The position numbers and the translations under genes were made by a program. DNA of 64,000 bases from Trichomonas vaginalis G3. Lineage: Eukaryota; Parabasalia; Trichomonadida; Trichomonadidae. Within the stretch, counting starts at the first letter, position 1. The number at the start of each line of letters is the position of its first letter. The stretch covers positions 13,404,392 through 13,468,391 of the forward strand of contig NC_067203.1 in the NCBI RefSeq assembly GCF_026262505.1, read 5' to 3'. The notes under the pieces are model-generated. The model did not search any database. It was not told the DNA's origin and worked only from the letters and a program-made list of their open reading frames with translations. This document shows positions 56,805 through 64,000 of this stretch, in pieces.

Positions 56805-58488
56805 TATGACTTTTACGAGGAAATAAGTATTGAATTTAAAAACGATGAATACTTCAATTAATGCGATTTCTAATTTCCAACTCCTATATGTATGAAAAAT
56901 TCACAAAATTAATCAGGACTGATATTGATTTTATGATGAGGAATACTTATGTATTTAAATTGAACATACGATGTTGTAAAGAAAACCCTTTTTATCCTAT
57001 CTTTTTAAAAAAAAAATTATATTGTTTCGGAAATATCATAGAATAATAACATGTTTCAACATTTTATATGTATTAAATACATTTTGTACTGTTGCTTCCT
57101 TGTAATAATTCCACATTGACGATATGATAGGACAAAATATAGTTTTTTGTTGTTTTTATTGAGAAAACTAAATATACATTTAATTACCATGTAGAACTTA
57201 AAGTTAAAATAGATTCGATGATACAAATCTGATTTGAAAATGGGAAAATGATAGTCAAAATTATCTTGATTTGGATATATAAAGTTTTGAATCTTTCTAT
57301 CGAATGCTCCTTCATTGAAAATTCTCATAAAATACTTATGTATACAAATTTTTTGTGTTCAAAGCACAATTGAATCAATTAAATTTAAAAGAACCAGAAA
57401 CTTTAGGAATTAGATTGTGAATGAACATTGCCCAAAAACAATGAATAAACTATATTGAATGATATATTTGGCAGAAATACGTATAAAACAAAATCTTCAC
57501 AATTCAAATTTGAGATGAACCGTTGGAAAGTAATGATTGGTATTTTGAATGGAGGTATCGAATTTTCATAGAAACCATATGCTTATTCATGTATTTGAGA
57601 ATCAATTCATGTATTGGTGATGTTTATGAAGGGATCGAAATAATAACGTGTACAAGAACAAGCTCTCATTGAAATAATAAATATTGAACAGTTAGATTTC
57701 AAGAATTGACTTGGAGCAATGAATTAATTAATATCATTATAATGATCGCTCATTAAAAACAAAATGATTAAAAACAATATTAATAAATTTTCAGAAATAT
57801 TTTAGAAAGAATCCCAAAGAGGAGATAATTATAGAAATGTTGCATTGCAAATCCGAACATTAATTTCATTTTACCAAAATCAACAAAATTAATATTAAAA
57901 ATAAATACAATTACGATAAAAAACAAAAAATACTTTAAAAAGTCAAAAAACAATGAATCATAGACCATTAATTAAAATCATATTTGGATGCTAAAAGAAA
58001 TATATTAAATTGAAAGAAAATACATGAAAAGAAAATTGAAAAATGAAAGAAGATAAAATATGCAGCATAATTCATTTGAGAAATTGTGAAATATTCTTTG
58101 AATCTTAAATTATATCGATAAAAAATAATTGAATTATTGAATCAAATTGAAATTAATTTTATGACAACCAAGAAATGATTTGTTAATCAAGAGCAATCAT
58201 TTTTCTTTTCAAAATAAAAAATAATTGAATAATAGAATTGAATGTGGGGAAAGATGAATGCCTATTAATATTTCTCTATAATTAAATTAAGAATGAAATT
58301 GAAATTGTATTTGATAAAATTTTGAAAGAAAAATAAAATGACAGTAAACATAATAAAGCGTAGGAAAACTGCTCTAAAATGTTTTAAAAATTTAGATTCA
58401 CAAAATTGAATCAATAGATTTTTGAATACTTTACAATATTTATATAAATTTACATAAATTTTTACATTAACAATAAATATTAGCTGCT
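56805..58488. other. 1.7-kb gene-free AT-rich spacer
   Basis: Long A/T-rich stretches. Several short open frames are all extremely Phe/Ile/Lys/Asn-rich and look like chance. Nothing else recognised. Confidence 0.55.
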
Positions 58489-58905
58489 TCAATGATGATT
58501 AAGTAGTTGAGAAATGTCAAACGGATTGAATATCAGATTTGATTTGTTCGATTCTTTTTTAGAGACGCTGACAATATCCGGAATATAAGGACTTACCTCT
58601 TCCCAGTGCTCTGCATACCAGCAAAGTAATGCAGTCCTATTTCTTTTGGCTAACCGATCAATCGGGATATTTAGTTTAGAAATAAGTGAATTTGCGATCA
58701 ATAATAAGAATGCAGTAGTCAATTTGTCTTTGCATATTTTTTCTAGGCAAGCAGAAACAAAGTCGACTTTAATTCCTATCTGTTCCATTCTTGAAACTAT
58801 CCTATTGTGATCTCTGAAACTTTGAGCTGTGTTCCTTTTATGTTTATTAATCCTACGTGTCTCAATGATATCCTTAAATATCTGTGGATCGATCTGGTCT
58901 AGCAT
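58489..58905 (-). CDS. Small basic helical protein, unknown (138 aa)
   Basis: Starts MLDQIDPQIFKDIIETRRINKHKRNTAQSFRDHNRIVSRMEQIGI, followed by VDFVSACLEKICKDKLTTAFLLLIANSLISKLNIPIDRLAKRNRTALLCWYAEHWEEVSPYI. The last section (RTALLCWYAEHWEEV) has a conserved look. No enzyme motif. Longer starts upstream would need a non-ATG codon. Short size and helix content suggest a DNA-binding or adaptor role, but I do not recognise the family. Confidence 0.6.
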   Translation of the reverse strand: MLDQIDPQIFKDIIETRRINKHKRNTAQSFRDHNRIVSRMEQIGIKVDFVSACLEKICKDKLTTAFLLLIANSLISKLNIPIDRLAKRNRTALLCWYAEHWEEVSPYIPDIVSVSKKESNKSNLIFNPFDISQLLNHH

Positions 58906-60225
58906 GAAAATATGTTTTTGATATACATTCAATTTGTGTTTTGAATATTTCCAATGATATCTCAAAACCTATATACCGATATAACTCTGTTCTTAGATTC
59001 AGCATATATACAGAACAGAAAAAACTAAAGTCTTAATATGCATAATTAGATTGAAATGAAGCTTTCAAAAAAAATTGTTCGAGAAAGTGAAATCAGTAAT
59101 AATATTATCGTTATATTATTGGTTCTTAGATTGCAGAATTATTTTTCAAAAAAAAAAATTGATATTCATTTGTGTTTTCTTTTGGAACATAAACAATATG
59201 AGAATATGTATGAGATTCAAACTATTTTTTATATTTTTTTTGAAAGAAGTATAGAATCAAAATATACCGGATGATTTTTGTTTTGTATAATATTGAATCA
59301 CTTCCTGCTAAATGTTTTAAACCGTAATGTTCCATGTAAGTATTTTGAAATAATTTTTTTCTACTTTTTCATAATCACCTTTATTAAATGTTGCTTTTAT
59401 CCATCCAAATTTTTATGTTCATTGAAATATAAACCATTTAAAAAATTCTGATAAGTATTTTTCGTTGTCCAATATATGATCCGATTATTTTCTTCTTACG
59501 AACTCCATCACTTTCATAAGCTGACAGTCTTGTATTCAAATCCTCAAAATTGAATTGAATCAGAACTCAAATTTTCCTATGTGGCCTTCCCCCAACTTAC
59601 AATATTTCTTCTTAATAATCGTATTCATTTCCCGGTATAGCAATTTTTTGTGAATAATTTTTGAATTCTTTCACAATTCTCTAGCCATTTTTCTTCTTCA
59701 TTAATTATTTCATTTTATACCATTTATATGTGAAACATAATTAATTATCATTTAACCATGAGATTACTTTTTTTTTCTCCCTCCAACTTCAGCGATTAAT
59801 CATAATAATATAACTTTTATTTTTTATTCATTTCCCTTTGGTATAATTCGATTATATTTAAATTTGTTAGTTATCATTAAAAGCCAAATTCAAATGAATT
59901 CGATTCCATCCCTTTCACTTCTTTTTTCCAAGAATTTATTTAATCTCCTATTTTTCGGTTAATTTATTCGATCATCATTGTTTATTAATTCTTCATTTCG
60001 TTCGATTGCAATCGAGACGAAATAGAGTCCTTTAATAAGCACTCTTTTGAAAGTCCAATGCTCTAAACATATGTATTATAGGAGTTATGAAACTGTAATT
60101 TCGTTCAAGAAGGTAAAATAACATTCTTTATTTGTTCAAATTTAGTAAAAATGCATCAATGAAAGTAATTTTGATCCTTACTCGGAGAGTTAATTCTATA
60201 TTCGCAATATGGAAGTATTTTAAAA
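58906..60225. other. 1.3-kb spacer upstream of the kinase
   Basis: AT-rich, with T-rich tracts near 59,200 and 59,770-59,830. No gene, RNA or repeat I can support. Confidence 0.55.
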
Positions 60226-61350
60226 ATGAGAATATACTTTTGTTTCTCGAAAAGTGTCGTTTGGAAATTAAAAAGTGACAAAGTTTATATGAATTTTAAT
60301 GAATCTCATGTTGAATTGGTAAATTCCATAACAGATCATTTCAAAGTGATCGAAAACATTGGAGATGGAACATACGGAAGTGTCCAGAAATGTAAAGACG
60401 AACGCACAAACGAAATCGTCGCGTTGAAAAAAATTAAAATCATAAATCAAAATGATGGGTTCCCGCAAAATACAATTCGCGAAGTCAAATTACTTAAGCA
60501 GCTACGTCATGACAATATTGTTCTCTTAAAATCGGTTGTTCACTCAAAAAGTGATCAATCAATTTACCTTGTATTTGAATACTGCTATTATGACCTTGAC
60601 GCTTTGATACATATGCAAGATATACCAGAAGCTACCATTAAAACTATAATGCGCCAACTAATAACCGTTCTCTGCTATTTAGCAGTCAAAAACGTTGTTC
60701 ATAGAGACCTCAAGCCTGCAAATATGTTTATAACCAAAAACAATATACTTAAACTCGGTGATTTTGGCCTTGCAAGAGAATTAACAAATAAAGGGCGTTA
60801 TTCCGATAGTGTTATTACTCTTTGGTACCGTCCGCCTGAACTCTTCCTTGGGTGTCACGAGTACGGTCCAGAAGTCGATATTTGGAGCGCTGCATGCATT
60901 TTATACGAAATGATCGCAAAACAGCCATTATTCGCCGCACGTGAAAACATATCGCAAATACATGAGATATTCAAGATTTGTGGAACGCCGGATGACGACG
61001 ATTGGCCAGAATGGAAACAATACGATTCTAACAAAGCTATGCTGTTTACTTCAGCAGCAAAGCTTCCAAACAGATTAAAAGAACATCTCAAGAAACATTT
61101 ACCACCAGAACAACACGATATTATCGATTTACTTCTCAAAATGCTTCGAATGAATCCAAAGAAGCGAATTAGTGCAGAAACTGCAATGAATCACCCTTAC
61201 TTCAAGAAGGCTGGGTTCGAGGTTGATCCAAGAACTCTTCCGGAGTTAACTTTGCCTGAGATGCATCAACTCAAAATTAAAGAAGCCAAGGAGCAGAAAA
61301 GGCATCATCAGTCACCTCAAAAACCTCATTTCGAACCATTACAATACTAA
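60226..61350 (+). CDS. Cyclin-dependent kinase, CDK9/CDK12 (CTK1)-like (374 aa)
   Basis: All kinase elements are intact: IGDGTYGSV glycine loop, ALKKIKI lysine, the C-helix motif GFPQNTIREVKLLKQL in place of PSTAIRE, VHRDLKPANMF catalytic loop, DFGLAREL, and an activation segment ending VITLWYRPPELFLG with VITLWYR typical of CDKs. The GFP-x-TIRE form and the LVFEYCYYDLDALI hinge resemble CDK9/12 and the yeast Ctk1 group, which phosphorylate RNA polymerase II. CGTPDDDDWPEW (CDK insert) is present. The N-terminal extension of 45 residues is uncertain; MNFNESHVEL at 60,289 is another possible start. The C-terminal tail is basic, rich in His/Gln. Confidence 0.85.
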   Translation: MRIYFCFSKSVVWKLKSDKVYMNFNESHVELVNSITDHFKVIENIGDGTYGSVQKCKDERTNEIVALKKIKIINQNDGFPQNTIREVKLLKQLRHDNIVLLKSVVHSKSDQSIYLVFEYCYYDLDALIHMQDIPEATIKTIMRQLITVLCYLAVKNVVHRDLKPANMFITKNNILKLGDFGLARELTNKGRYSDSVITLWYRPPELFLGCHEYGPEVDIWSAACILYEMIAKQPLFAARENISQIHEIFKICGTPDDDDWPEWKQYDSNKAMLFTSAAKLPNRLKEHLKKHLPPEQHDIIDLLLKMLRMNPKKRISAETAMNHPYFKKAGFEVDPRTLPELTLPEMHQLKIKEAKEQKRHHQSPQKPHFEPLQY

Positions 61351-62165
61351 CTTTTTTTTATTTATAGAGTTATTACTTTTTGTTCTTAATATTAAATATA
61401 GAATTATTAATTATAAAGATTTTTTCATGAGAAGATAAAGGTTCAAGCTTAATGGTGACGAGTGTATCGTATGAAGAGTAGCTCTTCTGGTCCTCGTGGA
61501 ATGGTCTCTGTATTGAATTTGACTAATCTTTCTTATGACTGTTGATTGAGGCAACGGCTTCGATACGAGCGACCAGCAAAAAAAAGTTAAAAATGTTAAT
61601 AATTCGAGCAAATTGATGAAACTTAATTTGAATTTTTTGTTGCATTGATCTAACTACATATCTATTCCTAAATGTTTGATTCCATACACGAGTACAATCT
61701 ATGAACTGAAGGAGACGTTTTTGGGATCAATATCTGATGTGGGAGCCCTTCTAAGCCTTGATATCTCAATTTTTAAGGTAAAAAGCTATTATAAATCACA
61801 ATATAGTGCTAAGTGATATTTATAAAAAAGGGAGGGAACTTCAACCTTTGAATGCATCGAGACTTCTAACTATTACCAACAGATATCTCTCCCTTTTTTT
61901 ATAATAAAGATATTTTGATTTTGCAAGAGCATGTCAGAAAAAAAAATTTAAAAAAAATAATTCTCAAAGCTTGAAATCTCAATTTTTTAGGTATAAAGTT
62001 ATTATAAATAAGGATCCCGGCTGGCTAAAAACCGCTGGCTATAGCCATTTCCCCAAAAAAATCCCTTAGCCAGTATCACAATGCTAATGCCAGGTGATAT
62101 TTATAATAAAGATATTTTTGATTTTGCAAGAGCTCAAAAAAAATTTAAAAAAAAATATTTAATAT
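61351..62165. other. Spacer with a GC-richer patch and a tandem duplication
   Basis: A GC-richer stretch at 61,430-61,575 has no recognised product in any frame. A segment at about 61,749-61,960 is partly repeated at 61,975-62,160 (TGATATTTATAA..., GATATTTT(T)GATTTTGCAAGAGC, then A-rich), with different insertions. Confidence 0.5.
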
Positions 62166-63653
62166 TTAATTTCCGACTTTTGAACGAAGTTCTGCAAGTT
62201 CTGCCTTCAACATATCAATTCTCTGTTTTCTGTTATCATAATCTTCATCCTGTTTTGCGAACAATCTTGACGAGAAGTCCTCAATGCTCTTTTTTGTTGC
62301 TTCAACAGCCAAAATATCAGCACTGAGTTTTTCAGCGTAGAGACTTTCCTGTTTTATAGCTTGATTAATTGGGTGGTCTTCAGACTGAAGGTTCTCAAGC
62401 TCCATGGCCATCGCCTGCCTCAAAAACCCTTTGTTGTTCTCCTGTGACCGAATTGACAAAATTGAAGAAGCGTCACTTTTTGACTTCCTCGAGGAAGTAG
62501 AAAGTGACTTTCTTGGAGAAAACGACTCTTTTTGTTCGTACTGTCTTATCTCCTGCTTGACCTTCTGGATGTTCTGGAGAAGGGCATCGCGTTCGGACAT
62601 CCACGCGTCGTCTTCTTTCACTGATTTGGCCTTACTTTCTTGTACTAGTTGTTGTCTTTCGAGCCATCTCTCCATTGATGCATCGGAAGCGTAGGAAATT
62701 CTAGATCTGTCATCTACTTGTGATGTACGGGAACTACGATTCGATCTGCCTTGTTCTGTCTTCAAATTTTCTTCGGTTTCTTTTAATTGCCTTTGTTTGT
62801 TCTTTATTTCTTCATCCAAGGCTTGTATCTGGTCATTCATGAGCTCAATGTTACTATCTGGATTTGTACTGATTTCTAGACTGATGTCGCGTATCTTTTG
62901 CTGATAATCTTCGCATTCTCTGGTTAATTTCTTAAATTCTTCATCTTGTTGGTTGATACTCTTCTGGATATTAGAGATCTGTATGTTCATCTGTTTCATG
63001 TCTTTGTTTTCGGGCTGGTTCTTTCGAGATTTGTTTGATTTCACTGATTTATTTTCGCTTTTGGCATCATTGGTCATATCATAGTCAACATAGCCTGGAA
63101 TTTGTTGAATTAACTGCTCGTATTTCTTTTGAAGGGCTGCGTTGGCGAGTTTTTGCTTTTTGATTAAATTATTCATTTCCTTGATGACGTTCTGTTGGCC
63201 ATTGTATACGCCGTTAACTATTGCATCGCGTACATCAAAAGCATTCATTCTATGGAAGAAGTCGCCGCTGTAATAACTTTGTTCTGGAGGTTCTGGGTAT
63301 TGCTTGCGTTTCTCATCTAATTCTTCAACATTTAATTCTATAGTTTTTCCATCTGCTTTCATTTGTTCAATGTCATTAGTCATTTTATCGATTTGATTTA
63401 AATATTTCTCACGCATTTTTTCTTCTTGTGCAATTTGATAATTAATTCGCTCGATTTCTTCTTGAATTGCATCGTCTTCGTGTGATTGCGATATTTTTGA
63501 AGCTAAATCGGACTTTGTAGAAGCATCATCACTATTATTTGTGAGATTTTCTTCTTCTTGTTCCATTGGTACTTCATCATCTGGATCTTCGAGTTCTTCT
63601 TTTTCAATAAAAGATCCAGCTGATTCTATATCTTCGGCAGAGTTATTTTGCAT
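62166..63653 (-). CDS. Large coiled-coil protein (495 aa)
   Basis: Acidic head (ESAGSFIEKEELEDPDDEVPMEQEEEN), then four coiled-coil blocks (EEIERINYQIAQEEKMREKYLNQIDKM; MNNLIKKQKLANAALQKKYEQLIQQ; EIKNKQRQLKETEENLK; AVEATKKSIEDFSSRL). Between blocks are Ser/Arg-rich stretches (SNRSSRTSQVDDRSRIS; KSLSTSSRKSKSDASS) that could be phosphorylated. The motif SYYSGDFFHRMNAFDVRDAIVNGVYNG near residue 130 is the only non-coiled, well ordered segment and might define the family; I do not recognise it. A flagellar or cytoskeletal role is possible but not proven. Confidence 0.75.
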   Translation of the reverse strand: MQNNSAEDIESAGSFIEKEELEDPDDEVPMEQEEENLTNNSDDASTKSDLASKISQSHEDDAIQEEIERINYQIAQEEKMREKYLNQIDKMTNDIEQMKADGKTIELNVEELDEKRKQYPEPPEQSYYSGDFFHRMNAFDVRDAIVNGVYNGQQNVIKEMNNLIKKQKLANAALQKKYEQLIQQIPGYVDYDMTNDAKSENKSVKSNKSRKNQPENKDMKQMNIQISNIQKSINQQDEEFKKLTRECEDYQQKIRDISLEISTNPDSNIELMNDQIQALDEEIKNKQRQLKETEENLKTEQGRSNRSSRTSQVDDRSRISYASDASMERWLERQQLVQESKAKSVKEDDAWMSERDALLQNIQKVKQEIRQYEQKESFSPRKSLSTSSRKSKSDASSILSIRSQENNKGFLRQAMAMELENLQSEDHPINQAIKQESLYAEKLSADILAVEATKKSIEDFSSRLFAKQDEDYDNRKQRIDMLKAELAELRSKVGN

Positions 63654-63885
63654 TTTTTATTATTAAATTTATAAATGATGTAAAGTTTCCCGAATTCAGA
63701 AATGTTAAATAATTGATAGTTGGATTTAAATCATGATTTCCTAAATTAAATTTCTAAAAACTCCAATTCTGAAAAAAAAAACAATTCGTTACATAAATAT
63801 GAGAATATACTATTAGAATGTGAGACAAAACTCATATTTGATGTACTCGCTTCAATTCCGATTTTAATTGTTTTGAATGTTAATT

Positions 63886-63993
63886 TTATTTTTTATCCTC
63901 TCGAGACAAGAGAATTCGTTTTTTGAGGATGTTATCGGTGATGAGTTGAACTACACGATTATTATGAATAGTAGTTATTTCAGCCCAACCCAT
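63886..63993 (-). CDS. Possible 35-aa micro-gene
   Basis: Minus-strand frame MGWAEITTIHNNRVVQLITDNILKKRILLSREDKK-type, closed by a stop just upstream (TGA AAA ATG), so it is complete. The preceding TTGAAAAATGGG is like the sequence at the start of the AEC carrier. Low confidence: it may be chance, or an exon of a gene beyond the window edge. Confidence 0.28.
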   Translation of the reverse strand: MGWAEITTIHNNRVVQLITDNILKKRILLSREDKK

Positions 63994-64000
63994 TTTTCAA

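Noticed and set aside
57056-58492. Short minus-strand frames of 62-90 codons
   Set aside because: Composition is that of AT-rich non-coding DNA (Phe, Ile, Tyr, Lys, Asn), with no initiator or homology.
61411-61611. Ribosomal-protein-like small gene (eS28 or similar)
   Set aside because: I tried to read all frames of the GC-richer patch as a small ribosomal protein; none has the conserved blocks.

Overview
The window looks like nuclear DNA of a trichomonad (Parabasalia, Trichomonas/Tritrichomonas type). The reasons are: AT-rich long intergenic stretches around intronless genes; very short 5' leaders with TCAYTW initiator (Inr) motifs 5-30 nt before several start codons; trichomonad-type ankyrin proteins and their decayed copies (loops like EVVKYLISAGADKEAKNK); many AEC/PIN-type carriers as a family habit; and a load of Polinton-like and other mobile DNA. 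The species cannot be fixed from sequence reading alone.

Left third (1-15,000) is mobile DNA. Positions 1-7,930 hold the right part of a broken Polinton/Maverick-like or polinton-like-virus element: an SF3 (D5-like) helicase running off the left edge, a likely double-jelly-roll major capsid protein, a possible minor capsid protein and several accessory proteins, ending in a GC-richer terminal stretch with two copies of a 31-bp hairpin. Next comes a junction zone with a 37-bp direct repeat and a small inverted scrap of a LINE. From about 8,550 to 14,640 (minus strand) lies a nearly complete non-LTR retrotransposon of the restriction-like-endonuclease type (R2/NeSL-like): four C2H2 fingers, reverse transcriptase, CCHC knuckle and PD-(D/E)XK endonuclease, split in two frames by what looks like one frameshift.

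From 15,000 on the host genes dominate: a mitotic-type cyclin, a calmodulin-like EF-hand protein, SYS1, a protein with three degenerate CAP/SCP domains, an AEC/PIN-like carrier, two alpha-helical repeat-like unknowns, CNOT9/Rcd1, a broken J-domain-like gene, a PAP2 lipid phosphatase, a Maf pyrophosphatase, three copies of ribosomal protein eL32, a very large ankyrin protein, Get3/TRC40, CK2 beta, three or four coiled-coil proteins, a Nup93/Nic96-type nucleoporin, an MGRN1/LOG2-like RING E3, a TM9/nonaspanin and a CDK9/12-like kinase. They are housekeeping and trafficking genes without operon logic; neighbours are independent, though some share promoter motifs (two coiled-coil genes share TTTTAAACGTRCACA just before the start).

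The most unusual parts are non-coding. Between the first two eL32 copies sits an 882-bp block bounded by 20-bp inverted repeats and packed with structure: a three-way-junction fold, a 120-bp unit repeated three times, a 71-bp unit repeated twice with hairpins, and a perfect 16-bp palindrome. At 20,661-21,636 there is a fold-back, MULE-like non-autonomous transposon with 252-bp identical arms and a 9-bp target duplication. A family of GC-rich hairpins is scattered in otherwise AT-rich spacers, and a 3.4-kb gene desert (50,481-53,883) is bounded by a 21-bp inverted repeat.
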